This document shows positions 36,346 through 45,936 of a stretch of 64,000 nucleotides of DNA, in pieces. A program made the position numbers and the translations under genes. This stretch comes from JBBDYH01 sp040901795 (lineage in GTDB: Bacteria > Planctomycetota > Planctomycetia > Pirellulales > JALHPA01): NCBI GenBank assembly GCA_040901795.1, contig JBBDYH010000160.1, forward strand, positions 1-64,000. Direction: 5' to 3'. The first letter of the stretch is position 1, and each line of letters begins with the position of its first letter. The notes under the pieces were generated by a model, which was not told the DNA's origin, did not search any database, and was given only the letters and a program-made list of their open reading frames with translations.

Positions 36346-36674
36346 GGTAGGCAAGCTCTTTAGGTAGCAGGGTCAGCTTAGATTTAAGTCGTTCGATCGT
36401 CGCCAAAAGATGTTGCAAAACTCGCCGAGGCTCAGCGGACTTTACTGGCTGTAGGGCCTGCAACGAGAGCCTTGTCCGCGGCTCGACAATCAGCGATCCG
36501 CAGAGACCGCACAGTAGAGGCGTTTCCCGATTTCACAGGAGTCGTGCGACGAGAGCGTATTGCAAGAGCGTTTCACGGGTGCCTCACAATGGTGCGAAAT
36601 AGTTGCGTATCGAGTGATGTTCGGCTAAGTTTCCGGGACGCAACTGGTTTTTTAGTATAAACAGAGGATCAACT
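36346..36674. other. Divergent spacer without a gene
   Basis: Lies between the divergent surface-protein and gluconolactonase-like genes, so it should hold promoters for both. Frames in it are short and unlike any family I know. The only structure noticed is AGAGGATCAACT before the ATG at 36675, a weak ribosome site. Confidence 0.5.
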
Positions 36675-37634
36675 ATGAATGTGCTCAAAACGGCTGCGAC
36701 TTTGCTCTTTTTTGTTGGTTTCGAGGTCCAGAACGTTGCGGCCGTCGATCTGCCGCAAGCGGATCAAATCAAAACAATCGAAGTGCTGACGGTGCCCGCG
36801 TATTGCGAAGGCGTCGTGTTCGACCACGACGGCAACGGGTACACCTCCTGGGGCAAAACGATCACTAAGTTCTCACGCGACGGCCAGCATAAGCCATGGG
36901 CGGTGACCGGCGCGCCCAATGGCCACAAGATTCTGGCCGATGGTACGCACCTGGTCTGCGACGCCAGCCAGCACGCCGTGCTGCGGTTGAGCGCCGAAGG
37001 CAAGATGCTCGAGCCGGCGTCGAAGGAGTGCGACGGCCAGCCGCTCCGCGGACCGAACGATTTGACGCTCGATACACCCAATGGCGGGTTTTACTTCACC
37101 GACCCGGGCGGCAGCAGCGACGTCAAGCCGATCGGCACGATGCACTACGTCGACAAGAGCGGCAAGACGCACCTGCTCGATGAGGGGCTGGCGTTTCCCA
37201 ACGGCATTGCGCTGCGGCCTGACGGTAAGACGCTGCTCATGGCGGAGAGCAAGAAGAACCGCATTCTCTCCTACGACGTGAAAGCGCCCGGCGAGGTCGG
37301 CGAGCGGAAAGTGTTCTGCGAGCTGCCGACGAAGGACGTTGCAAAGGGTCAGATCGACAACCAGCCCGACGGCATCTGCCTCGACGCGGCGGGCAACCTT
37401 TACGTGGCCCATTACGGGATGAAGCAGGTGCAGGTCGTGGACACGAACGGCAAAGTGATTCGCCGCTACGATGGCGGCAACCTGACGACGAGCAACGTGG
37501 CCTTCGGCGGTCTTAAGCACGAGCAGCTCTTCATCACCGGCGGGTTAAAAGCGGAAAACTACCCCGGCGGGGGCGTGTTTCGCATCGACTTGGGCGTGCA
37601 GGGGTTGAGGATTCTGCCGGAGAAAAATCCCTAA
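36675..37634 (+). CDS. Exported SMP-30/gluconolactonase-like protein
   Basis: A 319-residue six-bladed propeller of the SMP-30/LRE group, with a signal peptide (residues 1-24). Landmarks: YCEGVVFDHDGNGYTSWGKT, the metal-site Asn in RGPNDLTLDTPNGGFYFTDP, GLAFPNGIALRPDGKTLLMAE, and QPDGICLDAAGNLYVAHYG, which carries the conserved PDG with metal Asp. Relatives hydrolyse sugar lactones with calcium or zinc. The spot of the usual metal Glu is EGVVFD. Monocistronic; followed by hairpins. Confidence 0.85.
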   Translation: MNVLKTAATLLFFVGFEVQNVAAVDLPQADQIKTIEVLTVPAYCEGVVFDHDGNGYTSWGKTITKFSRDGQHKPWAVTGAPNGHKILADGTHLVCDASQHAVLRLSAEGKMLEPASKECDGQPLRGPNDLTLDTPNGGFYFTDPGGSSDVKPIGTMHYVDKSGKTHLLDEGLAFPNGIALRPDGKTLLMAESKKNRILSYDVKAPGEVGERKVFCELPTKDVAKGQIDNQPDGICLDAAGNLYVAHYGMKQVQVVDTNGKVIRRYDGGNLTTSNVAFGGLKHEQLFITGGLKAENYPGGGVFRIDLGVQGLRILPEKNP

Positions 37635-37635
37635 T

Positions 37636-37738
37636 GTAGTAGGCACACTCCGTGTGCCGTAGTGTAGTCCTCTCGCTCCGCGAGAGGATGCATCACGCGG
37701 AGCGTGATGACTACACCTCACGGAGTGTGCGGCCTACA
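37636..37738. repeat. Nested hairpins between converging genes, family F
   Basis: GTAGTAGGCACACTCCGTGTGCC, CTCTCGCTCCGCGAGAG, CATCACGCGGAGCGTGATG and CACGGAGTGTG with GCCTACAT at the end. The outer arms pair (TAGGCACACTCCGTG / CACGGAGTGTGCGGCCTA), giving a cloverleaf of about 100 bases. It lies between converging stops and could end transcription from both sides. Confidence 0.8.
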
Positions 37739-39001
37739 TTACACGCGGCGGGCGAGGATTGCGGTGGTTTTGCCGCGGATGCGGCAGAGCAAGAGCGTGG
37801 CCTCGTTGTCGCCGCTTACTTGTAGTGCGGCTTGAACGCGCTGAGGATCGAACTCCACGCCCCGTTTCTTGACTTCCAAGCGGCCGATGCAGCGCGAGCG
37901 CAGCCAGCTCTTCAGCGCCTTGGGTTGATACGGCATCACCTCCAATACTTCAAACGCGGCGAGCAGCCGCGAGATATGCGGCTTGTCGGCGGTGAGGTAG
38001 GCGACATCGGCGGCGACCGCTTGCAAGCCATGACTCGCGGCCAGTGCGCCGGTTAAGTCGGCCGCGAGTACCGCCGGGTCCGGCTCTAAGACATAGCGTC
38101 CGATCTGCGGGGCCACCCGCGGCGCAGTTCCCGGCAAGCCCACAAACGATGCGGGGACGAGACCCTCATCGGAAGTCGAAAGGTCGCTCGCCAGCAGCGT
38201 GGCGCGATGTTGGCGAGGTGTTTTCCTTAATGACCCGAACCAGGCGACGAGCTGACGGCACTGGCGCTTGCGGCTGATCCATTCCAGCTCCGCTTCGTGC
38301 CAGGGAATGCGGAACCGCGAGTCATGCGAGTTATCGAAACACGAATCGTTGAGCACCGCCGCCGGGGCAAGTTTGAGAGCCGCATTCGGGCAATCGCCCA
38401 GCAACCGCGCAATAACTTCGGGTCCGGGTTCATGCAACTCGACGCGCGTGGTCCGGCGACCGGCCGGGCGACGATCGGGGTCGAGGTGCCAGGCGGCGAA
38501 TCCGGCCAACGAGAAGCTGGCCACATCGGCAATCGCAACGCGGTTCGCCTCATCCCGGCCGTCTTTCCAAGACAGCGCGAGTCCGGCGGTTGCGGTGCGG
38601 AGGTTGGCCTCGGCTACCCTAGCCACGACACCATCGCGCTCCACGCCCGTCACAGGCCCGCGACGTGCGAGCGCAATTAAGTCCCCACCAATCCCGCAGC
38701 AGAGATCCGCCACCGGCTTGGCTTTCGGAAACCGCGCCGCCTTATAGCGGGCGACCACATCATCGGTCGCCTGCTCCAACGCCCGCGGCGTAAAGAACAT
38801 CCGCCCGGGAAAGCTGAACTTTTCTGCAGCTCGTTGGCGGAGATTGGCTTGTTCCACCACCAGGCGCGCTCGCGCGGGTGACAAGTCCTTGCGCAGCCGC
38901 GTAGCCAATGCCAGCGGGCCGCCGGTCTCGTGGATTGCCATCTCCAGCCACGGCGCCGCCGCGGGGCTCGTCAGCCAGTCGATATCCGAATCGCTTGCCA
39001 T
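37739..39001 (-). CDS. Class I methyltransferase with THUMP-like domain
   Basis: A 420-residue protein. An N-terminal helical part (residues 1-90), then a Rossmann SAM-binding domain with motif I VADLCCGIGGDLIALA (about 99-114) and the acidic end of the second strand in GVERDG; the C-terminal 80 residues match a THUMP-like domain (ALKSWLRSRCIGRLEVKKRG). Such proteins are found in many bacteria and are suspected RNA methyltransferases; no target is known. The start codon adjoins a family B element (39002-39027). Confidence 0.85.
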   Translation of the reverse strand: MASDSDIDWLTSPAAAPWLEMAIHETGGPLALATRLRKDLSPARARLVVEQANLRQRAAEKFSFPGRMFFTPRALEQATDDVVARYKAARFPKAKPVADLCCGIGGDLIALARRGPVTGVERDGVVARVAEANLRTATAGLALSWKDGRDEANRVAIADVASFSLAGFAAWHLDPDRRPAGRRTTRVELHEPGPEVIARLLGDCPNAALKLAPAAVLNDSCFDNSHDSRFRIPWHEAELEWISRKRQCRQLVAWFGSLRKTPRQHRATLLASDLSTSDEGLVPASFVGLPGTAPRVAPQIGRYVLEPDPAVLAADLTGALAASHGLQAVAADVAYLTADKPHISRLLAAFEVLEVMPYQPKALKSWLRSRCIGRLEVKKRGVEFDPQRVQAALQVSGDNEATLLLCRIRGKTTAILARRV

Positions 39002-39165
39002 AGTTGGAGTTCAAGCTTTAGCTTGTCTGTGAACCTCCAAACAGCCTAAGAACCGCTAACAATAGTAACCCGACGCGTAAGCGAGGCCGAATCTGCCGGT
39101 TCCTCGCTCACGCTTCGGGTTACTGTGTGCCGGTTGTGTTAGCGGTTCTAAAGGCTGAACTCCAA
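39002..39165. repeat. Family B element and 101-base family C hairpin
   Basis: Family B in the plus direction (39002-39027) touches the start codon of the methyltransferase gene. The hairpin runs from AGAACCGCTAAC (39049-39060) to the perfect complement GTTAGCGGTTCT (39138-39149), with AGTAACCCGA/TCGGGTTACT and GCGTAAGCGAGG/CCTCGCTCACGC inside. GGCTGAACTCCAAC (39152-39165) adds an inverted bit of family B. 39166-39337 holds the promoter side of the next gene and nothing else I can name. Confidence 0.85.
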
Positions 39166-39337
39166 CCCTCCAACCACCCTAACGGCTTAATTCGTTGACA
39201 CTTGCCGCCATGCCGAATAAAGTAGGAGAGGTCACCCAGGCCGGGTAATCTGCGTCTTTTCAAGGCGGTTTTCGCCATGCCTTTTCTGTGCAACCGCGCG
39301 CCGGCCAGGCGGTGACTTTCACCTGTAAGGAGCATCC

Positions 39338-40765
39338 ATGGCGGCCCGCGAGAATCAAGGTTTACAGATCGCACTCATCGTCTTCGTCATGCTGACGATC
39401 ATCCTCAGCGTGACGACGTTTATTTTTTACGGAAACTCTAAAGGCTACCGCGAGGCAGCAGACAACGCAAAAAAGGACGCCGGCAAGGAAATTGAAACGT
39501 CCCGTAAGTTGCAGCAAGAGCGCAATGACCTTGCGATAGCCCTCGGTTTTCTGGGGACCGAGCCGACGGAGACCATCCAAACCAAAACGCAAGCGGAGTT
39601 CAAAAAATACGCTGACCTGTTCGAGGCGCAATTACCGCCCGATCAGCAGAATTACGCCAAGCTGGTCGAGGAGCTGGCCAAGACGATCGAAGCGAAGAAC
39701 AAGTCGCTCGCCGCCTCATCGGATGAGAATCAGAAAACGCGGGACGAGCTCATCGCGGCCAAGGACAACTTCGATAAAACATTGGCCACGCATGAGAGTG
39801 ACAAAAATAAAGCGCTCGAGGCGGAAAAAGCCAACCAGGCCGCGTACATCAAGCAGATTGCCGCGCACGCCAACACCACCACAATGGCGCAGGGCCAGCT
39901 CGTACAGAAAGACCAGGCCTACCAGACGTTGCAGGCCAAAGCCGAAGCCCAGGTGAAAAAGCTGAGCGACGCGCTCAAGCAGGCGCAAGAAACCGTCCAG
40001 AGCAAGCAAGGCGTCATCGAGGGTCTGACGCAGGCGGCGCCCACCGTGCCGGACGGCCGCGTCTCGTGGATCAACCAGCGCGACAACACCGTGTTCATCA
40101 ATGTCGGCTCGGACGACGGACTGCAGCGTCGCATCTCCTTCAGCGTTTACGATCGCAATGCCACCGACGCCGCCACCGCGGTCAAGAAGGGGAGCATCGA
40201 AGTCCTCAACGTGCGCGGCCCCCACCTTGCCGAGGCGCGAATCATGGAGAGCACGAACTCCGACCCGATCGTCCCCGGCGATATCATTTACACGCCGATC
40301 TGGCACCCCGGCCAGATTCAACACTTCGCGATTGCTGGCTTCATCGATTTTGACAACGACGGATCCAGCGACCTCGCCAAGCTGCGCGACCTGATCACGC
40401 ACAACGGCGGCGTGATCGACGCAGCCATGGACGAGAAAGGCGAGTTGACTGGCCGGATGACCTATCAGACAAGCTCCTTGATTCTCGGCAAAGCGCCCAC
40501 CGAGAAAGATCTGCCCAAGGTGCGCGATAGTTACACCGCGCTGAGCCGCGAGGCCGAGGCGTACGGGGTGTCGAGGATCCAGGTGGATGCGTTCTTGACC
40601 CAGGTCGGCTATAGCGTCCGCTCCGCGGGCGCAAGCGCCAACACTAGCGGCGCGCGCAGCCTGAGGGCGCCGTCCGAAACGCCCGACCGCAGCAAGACCT
40701 CTGGCCAGGGATTCCGCGAGCGGCGGCCGCCGGCCGCCAACGGCAACGGCAACGGCGCCAATTGA
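39338..40765 (+). CDS. Membrane-anchored coiled-coil protein
   Basis: A 475-residue protein: one N-terminal membrane segment (residues 10-30), a coiled coil of about 190 residues (35-225), then a beta-rich domain (VSWINQRDNTVFINVGSDDG onwards) and a C-terminal part (about 330-405) with GFIDFDNDGSSDLAKLRDLI and NGGVIDAAMDEKGELTGRMT, which resembles a BRCT-type fold. Such proteins are conserved in Planctomycetes as far as I recall, with unknown function. The Asp-rich DFDNDGSSD could bind calcium. AAGGAG lies 7 bases before the ATG. The tail is Asn/Gly-rich. Confidence 0.7.
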   Translation: MAARENQGLQIALIVFVMLTIILSVTTFIFYGNSKGYREAADNAKKDAGKEIETSRKLQQERNDLAIALGFLGTEPTETIQTKTQAEFKKYADLFEAQLPPDQQNYAKLVEELAKTIEAKNKSLAASSDENQKTRDELIAAKDNFDKTLATHESDKNKALEAEKANQAAYIKQIAAHANTTTMAQGQLVQKDQAYQTLQAKAEAQVKKLSDALKQAQETVQSKQGVIEGLTQAAPTVPDGRVSWINQRDNTVFINVGSDDGLQRRISFSVYDRNATDAATAVKKGSIEVLNVRGPHLAEARIMESTNSDPIVPGDIIYTPIWHPGQIQHFAIAGFIDFDNDGSSDLAKLRDLITHNGGVIDAAMDEKGELTGRMTYQTSSLILGKAPTEKDLPKVRDSYTALSREAEAYGVSRIQVDAFLTQVGYSVRSAGASANTSGARSLRAPSETPDRSKTSGQGFRERRPPAANGNGNGAN

Positions 40766-40821
40766 GGCGGCTGTCAATACCCTGTGCCACTGCTCGCCGC
40801 GAGGTCGCCGCGGCGACCCAC

Positions 40822-40846
40822 GACAAGCTAAAGCTTGAACTCCAGC
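40822..40846 (-). repeat. Family B stop-linked element, copy 4
   Basis: GCTGGAGTTCAAGCTTTAGC+TTGTC on the minus strand, starting 4 bases after the mgtE stop. Identical to 31532-31556. Confidence 0.85.
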
Positions 40847-40850
40847 AGAT

Positions 40851-42188
40851 TCACAACAGCGCAAGCGCCACATTCATGTAGATCACGATGCCCAGAATGT
40901 CGATGATCCCCGAGACGAACGGGTTGCTCATCATGGCGGGATCCAGGCCCACGCGACGAAAGATGAGCGGCAAGGACGACCCTACGATCGTGCCGCAGAT
41001 GACCACCAACAGCACGGTGGCGGGCACGACAAGCGCGTTAGGCCAGCCGACATAGACCAGCGCGATCAACAACCCCAGCACGCCCAGGCCGGCGCCCAGC
41101 AAGAGGCCCATCAACAGCTCGCGGCGGACGACCACGTACCAGTCGCGCAGCGACACGTCGCCGGTCGAAAGCGCGGCGATGATCAGCGTGGCCGACTGGG
41201 TGCCGGAGTTGCCGCCGCAGGACATAATCAGCGGGAGAAAAATCATTAGCCATTGGTACTCCTGCTGCGCGTGTTCGTAGCGATGTAGCGCAGTGGTCGT
41301 GAACAGCGCCGTCAGGAAGAGAATCCCCAACCACATTCCTCGCTTCCAGGTCAGCGTAAAGATGCGCGTTTGCAGATAGCCGACTGTGAGCGGATCGAGG
41401 CCGCCCAGCCGTTGCACGTCTTCGACCGCCTCTTCGCGGACCACGTCGATCACGTCGTCGTGCGTGACAATGCCCACCAGCTTGCCCGTGCCATCGACAA
41501 TCGGCAGTGCCAGAAAGTCATACCGGGCGATCTTTTTGGCAACTTCCTCCTGGTCCTCATCGACGCGCGCCGAGAGCACGTCGCGCTCCATCAGGTCGCT
41601 CACCAGTGCGCCGGGCCGGGCCAGGATCAGGTCGCGCAGCGAGATAAAGCCCGTGAGATGCCGCTCCGGCCCGATGACGTAGATGTAATAGATCATCTCG
41701 TTGTCCGGGGCGACCAAGCGCAGCCGCGACAGCGCCTCGTTGGCCGTAATGTCGGCAGGAAGCGAGGCGTACTCGGTCGTCATCACCGAGCCGGCGCTGT
41801 GTTCCGGATACGAGAGGAGCGTAACGATGTCGTGCCGCTCGGCTTTGGCAATCAGCGGCAACAGCTCCTGTACGACGTTCTCGTCGAGCCGCTTTAGCAG
41901 ATCCACTCGGTTGTCCGAGGCCATCTCCTCCAACAACGAGCTCATTCGCTGGCGGCCGGCCCCCAGCACCATCTCCTCTTGCTTGGCGTTGGAGTAGTAC
42001 GAGAAGATGTCGGCCTGCGTGCCCAAAGGCGCATGGGAGAGCACTTCCCAGGTTTCATCGACGGAGAGACCCTCGGTGAAGTCGGCCACCGTCGCGGGGT
42101 GCAGCTCGGTGGTCACCTCGAACAGGCCCTGAGCGTCCTTTTCCGCCAGCATTAGCCGCAGTTCGGGGAGTAGAATCGGGTTGACCAT
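40851..42188 (-). CDS. mgtE: Magnesium transporter MgtE
   Basis: A 445-residue magnesium channel. The N-terminal MgtE_N superhelix (residues 1-130) and two CBS domains (about 135-255: SVMTTEYASLPADITANEAL, VLSARVDEDQEEVAKKIARY) sense Mg and gate a five-helix membrane pore (about 285-445) with the family signature MSCGGNSGTQSATLIIAALS and DPAMMSNPFVSGIIDILG. All domains are present. It is divergent from the cytochrome gene, with 54-96 bases between starts. Confidence 0.93.
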   Translation of the reverse strand: MVNPILLPELRLMLAEKDAQGLFEVTTELHPATVADFTEGLSVDETWEVLSHAPLGTQADIFSYYSNAKQEEMVLGAGRQRMSSLLEEMASDNRVDLLKRLDENVVQELLPLIAKAERHDIVTLLSYPEHSAGSVMTTEYASLPADITANEALSRLRLVAPDNEMIYYIYVIGPERHLTGFISLRDLILARPGALVSDLMERDVLSARVDEDQEEVAKKIARYDFLALPIVDGTGKLVGIVTHDDVIDVVREEAVEDVQRLGGLDPLTVGYLQTRIFTLTWKRGMWLGILFLTALFTTTALHRYEHAQQEYQWLMIFLPLIMSCGGNSGTQSATLIIAALSTGDVSLRDWYVVVRRELLMGLLLGAGLGVLGLLIALVYVGWPNALVVPATVLLVVICGTIVGSSLPLIFRRVGLDPAMMSNPFVSGIIDILGIVIYMNVALALL

Positions 42189-42284
42189 GGAATGCTCCGG
42201 AGCGAACCGCGACGCGATGTGTCACAATGTCTAGAATAACGGATGCTTCGCCAAGGGGTGTTTATCTCGAAAATGGACGTTTGG

Positions 42285-43760
42285 ATGAAACGGTACTGCG
42301 TACTTGCTCTGATGGGCGCAGTGGCGATCGCCTGGTCAGGCGATGAATCTGCTCCCGGCGCCGACAACGTGGGCAAGACATCGTCGGAACGGCGGGCCGA
42401 CAGCTCGACAGTGCGATCTTCGCTGACGCAGGAATTGACATTCAAGGTGCCTGCGCCCGCAGGCGCTAAACACAGCTCCGCCGTACGGCGTGGCTACAAT
42501 CTGCTCTTGAACAAGTCATACCTTCCGCCCGACTTCGACCAGGAGACATTCAATGAGCTGTGGAAGACCTGGGACGAGCCGCTCCGCAGCCAGGCCGAGG
42601 CAGCCAGCGCCGAGGAGCGCCGGCGAATGGCGTTTGCACGCTACGGCCTCCTAGAGAGGCCGAACGACCCTGCGAGCCGGCCGCTGCAGTACGTCGTGGA
42701 CGAGCGCGGTAACTGGTCGATGAATTGCTTCGCCTGTCACCAGGGCAAGGTCGCCGGCCGGATCGTTCCGGGCGTACCCAACTCGCTCTATGCGATGGAG
42801 ACCTTATGCGACGATGTGCGCACAACGAAGCTGCGCCTCGGTAAAAAACTCTCGCACATGGACCTCGGCGGGATGTTCATGCCGCTCGGCGGAACGACCG
42901 GCACGACAAACGCCGTGATGTTTGGCGTGGCGCTGTTAGCCCACCGCGATCCGGACTTGAACCTCGTGCCAAAGCTTCAGCTCACGCCGATGACACACCA
43001 TGATCACGACGCGCCCCCCTGGTGGCATTTCCGGCGCAAGCGGATGCTCTATATCGACGGCTTTGCGCCCAAGGCGCCGCGGCCGCTGATGCAGTTTCTC
43101 CTCGTTAAAGAGAACGGTCCGGAGAAGTTTCGACAGTGGGAGACTGACTTCGCGGACATCTACACGTACCTCGAGTCCTTGCGGCCGCCGAAATACCCTT
43201 GGGCCGTAGATGCGCCGCTGGCCGCCGCCGGTGAGGGCGTCTTCCGCAGGAATTGTTCTACGTGCCACGGGACGTACGGTGAGCATGGCCGCTATCCGGA
43301 GAAGCTGGTGCCGATCGATGTTGTGCAGACCGACCGGGTACGGCTCGATGCGCTAACGCCCGAACATCGCCGCCGCTACGGAAAGAGTTGGTTTGCCAGC
43401 TACAGCAAGCCGCCGGTAGTCGAAGACCCGCAGGGGTACGTCGCGCCACCGCTGGACGGCATCTGGGCCAGCGCGCCGTATTTCCACAACGGCTCGGTGC
43501 CGACTTTGTGGCATGTTCTCAACAGCGGCGAGCGGCCTCGCGTTTGGCGAAGAGCGAGGGACGATGGGTATGCTCGCACAAAAGTGGGCCTAGAGGTCGA
43601 AACGTTCGATCGCCTGCCCGCAGGAATCGCATCGAACTCCGACCGCCGCGGCTATTTCGACACCACGAAGAAGGGCAAGAGCGCGGTGGGACATAGATTC
43701 CCTGATAAGCTCAGCCCGCAGGAAAAGCTCTCGGTCTTAGAGTACCTGAAGACTCTGTAA
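42285..43760 (+). CDS. Exported di-heme c-type cytochrome
   Basis: A 491-residue periplasmic protein with a signal peptide (MKRYCVLALMGAVAIAWS). Two heme c sites: CFACH in MNCFACHQGKVAG (about residue 147) and CSTCH in RNCSTCHGTYGEHG (about 325); an axial Met may come from the later MxH regions. The layout, with a C-terminal WASAPYFHNGSVPTLWHVLN, resembles the di-heme peroxidase/MauG-like and cytochrome-c-oxidase-linked proteins of planctomycetes. Redox partner unknown. ATGs at 42243 and 42273 are also possible; the chosen one directly starts the signal peptide. Confidence 0.8.
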   Translation: MKRYCVLALMGAVAIAWSGDESAPGADNVGKTSSERRADSSTVRSSLTQELTFKVPAPAGAKHSSAVRRGYNLLLNKSYLPPDFDQETFNELWKTWDEPLRSQAEAASAEERRRMAFARYGLLERPNDPASRPLQYVVDERGNWSMNCFACHQGKVAGRIVPGVPNSLYAMETLCDDVRTTKLRLGKKLSHMDLGGMFMPLGGTTGTTNAVMFGVALLAHRDPDLNLVPKLQLTPMTHHDHDAPPWWHFRRKRMLYIDGFAPKAPRPLMQFLLVKENGPEKFRQWETDFADIYTYLESLRPPKYPWAVDAPLAAAGEGVFRRNCSTCHGTYGEHGRYPEKLVPIDVVQTDRVRLDALTPEHRRRYGKSWFASYSKPPVVEDPQGYVAPPLDGIWASAPYFHNGSVPTLWHVLNSGERPRVWRRARDDGYARTKVGLEVETFDRLPAGIASNSDRRGYFDTTKKGKSAVGHRFPDKLSPQEKLSVLEYLKTL

Positions 43761-43779
43761 TTACGCGGTCCGTTGCCGG

Positions 43780-44388
43780 TTACTCGAACAACTCGCGCAC
43801 CATCACGCGGAATCCCGGCAGCACTTCGGGCAACACCAATTCCTCGTCCCGTTGAACGATGCGCATCGGCTTGTCGGGATAGTGGACCTGAACCGAATCG
43901 ATATCGGGATCGACGACACATACAACCAGCACGCCCGCCTTGAGATACTCGGCAATTTTCTCGTTGATTTCGCTCCAGCGATCGAATTCCGATTTGACCT
44001 CGATGGCCAGCTCGGGGACGACATCCAAATAACCCCGTTTGGGGAATCGCCCCGGTCGAACGCGCTGGAAGCTGTAGTAGGCGATATCGGGTCCGCGGAC
44101 CGTGTCCGGTTGCCGTTCTGTGCGCACACCGCCATCGTTGCCTACGACAACACCCAGCGTTCGATCCTTTACAAAATTGCCAAGTAGCCGAGCTATTTCG
44201 GCGCAAATCCGGCCATGCTCAGGATAGGGCTGATTCATAACTTTGATTTGCCCGCGCACCAGCTCCGTCGGATAGCCCAGATCCGGCAATCGGCCGTACT
44301 GTTCGGCGGTCATTGGCCCCGGCGGCAAAACGACCTGACCACTGGCCTGCACAGTAGCGGTTGAGGCAGTCTCGAGTGAATCGCTCAT
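43780..44388 (-). CDS. Uma2 family putative nuclease (DUF820)
   Basis: A 202-residue protein of the Uma2/DUF820 family, which has a PD-(D/E)XK fold. Landmarks: MTAEQYGRLPDLG, ELVRGQIKVMNQP, PDIAYYSFQR with the acidic residue, and ELAIEVKSEFDRWSEINEK, which carries the ExK. The family is much amplified in cyanobacteria and planctomycetes and has no proven role. Start chosen at the ATG of MSDSLETAS; the frame opens at 44442. Confidence 0.85.
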   Translation of the reverse strand: MSDSLETASTATVQASGQVVLPPGPMTAEQYGRLPDLGYPTELVRGQIKVMNQPYPEHGRICAEIARLLGNFVKDRTLGVVVGNDGGVRTERQPDTVRGPDIAYYSFQRVRPGRFPKRGYLDVVPELAIEVKSEFDRWSEINEKIAEYLKAGVLVVCVVDPDIDSVQVHYPDKPMRIVQRDEELVLPEVLPGFRVMVRELFE

Positions 44389-44565
44389 GCTAACAGTATA
44401 GCCAAGAGCTGAATCACGGTAAATCTTGCAACGAAGGTTCACACTGTGCCGGTGCTCGTGCGAATCCGTCGAATTGACAGCCCCCCGCTAACCAGTACGA
44501 TGAACGGCTGACTCACGGTACAAACACATCCCTCTCGTCTTCTCCAAGGTTTTCCAGGCGGTCGC

Positions 44566-45897
44566 ATGACTCAGCTCGAACAAGCCAGCGCCGGTACGAT
44601 CACGCCCGAAATGGAATTCGTCGCGCACCGCGAAGGGCTTGAACCCCAGCTCGTCCGCGACGAAGTCGCCCGCGGGCGGATGGTCATTCCCGCCAATCGC
44701 GTCCACCGGCAAAAGCGACTCGAGCCAATGGCGATTGGCGTGGCGGCTAAGTGCAAGATCAACGCCAATATCGGCAACTCCGCCGTCACCAGCAACGTGG
44801 ACGAGGAGCTGGAAAAGCTCCACACCGCGGTCCACTTCGGCGCCGACACCGTGATGGACCTCTCCACCGGCAAGGACATCGACCGCATTCGCCAGGCGAT
44901 CATCGACGCCTCGCCCGTGCCCATCGGCACCGTCCCGATCTACCAGATGCTCGAAGAGCTGGGCGGCGACATCGAAGCCATGCGGCCGCAGCACTTCCTC
45001 GACATGGTTGAGCACCAGGCGCAGCAGGGCGTCGATTACATGACGATCCACTGCGGCGTGATGCTCGAACACTTGCACCTGACCATGAACCGCGTGACGG
45101 GCATCGTCAGCCGCGGCGGTTCACTGATTGCAAAATGGATGATGGCCCATCGCCGGCCCAACCCGCTCTACGAGCACTTCGATGACCTCTGCGACATCAT
45201 GCGCGAGTTCGACGTCACCTGGTCGTTGGGCGACGGTTTGCGGCCGGGCAGTATCGCCGACGCCAGCGACGCGGCCCAGTTCGCCGAGCTCGACGTGCTG
45301 GGCGAGCTCACGCGCCGCGGACGCGCGAATGGCACGCAGGTGATGGTCGAAGGCCCCGGCCACATCCCCATGCACCAGATCGAAATGAACATGCGCCGCG
45401 AGCAGGAGGTCTGCGACGAAGCGCCATTCTACGTGCTCGGGCCATTGGTGACCGACATTGCGCCGGGCTACGACCATATCACGAGCGCCATTGGCGCCGC
45501 CTTGGCCGGCTGGTATGGCGCGGCGATGCTCTGCTACGTCACGCCCAAGGAGCATCTCGGCCTCCCCGACACCGAAGACGTGAAGCAAGGAGTGATCGCC
45601 TACAAGATCGCGGCCCACGCGGCCGACCTCGCGCGCGGCCGCAAGGGCGTTCAGGACCGCGACGACGCCTTGTCGCGGGCGCGGTTCGGCTTCGACTGGA
45701 ACGAGCAGTTCCGCCTGTCGCTCGATCCCGAGACCGCGCGGCGGATGCACGACGAGACACTCCCCCAAGACACGTTCAAAAGCGCCCACTTCTGCAGCAT
45801 GTGCGGGCCGAAATACTGCTCGATGAAGATCACCGAAGAAATCCGGGCGATGGCGCAGTCCGGCACAACCACAGCCGCAGAATTGACTGCTGGTTAG
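44566..45897 (+). CDS. thiC: Phosphomethylpyrimidine synthase
   Basis: A radical-SAM enzyme that converts aminoimidazole ribotide to HMP phosphate in thiamine synthesis. The family C-terminal cluster motif CSMCGPKYCSM (CxxCxxxxC) is present, with the ANIGNSAVT, YMTIHCGVMLEH, EGPGHIPMHQIEMNM and GPLVTDIAPGYDHI substrate regions. 443 residues, the short bacterial form. No TPP riboswitch is seen in the 123 bases upstream. Other thiamine genes are not nearby. Confidence 0.96.
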   Translation: MTQLEQASAGTITPEMEFVAHREGLEPQLVRDEVARGRMVIPANRVHRQKRLEPMAIGVAAKCKINANIGNSAVTSNVDEELEKLHTAVHFGADTVMDLSTGKDIDRIRQAIIDASPVPIGTVPIYQMLEELGGDIEAMRPQHFLDMVEHQAQQGVDYMTIHCGVMLEHLHLTMNRVTGIVSRGGSLIAKWMMAHRRPNPLYEHFDDLCDIMREFDVTWSLGDGLRPGSIADASDAAQFAELDVLGELTRRGRANGTQVMVEGPGHIPMHQIEMNMRREQEVCDEAPFYVLGPLVTDIAPGYDHITSAIGAALAGWYGAAMLCYVTPKEHLGLPDTEDVKQGVIAYKIAAHAADLARGRKGVQDRDDALSRARFGFDWNEQFRLSLDPETARRMHDETLPQDTFKSAHFCSMCGPKYCSMKITEEIRAMAQSGTTTAAELTAG

Positions 45898-45936
45898 CAA
45901 ACAGTAGTTCTCGTCTCTTATCCGGAGTCTCAGCCG

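Noticed and set aside
44443..44565. TPP riboswitch before thiC
   Set aside because: The conserved CUGAGA and ACCUGAUCUGG elements are not found in this stretch.
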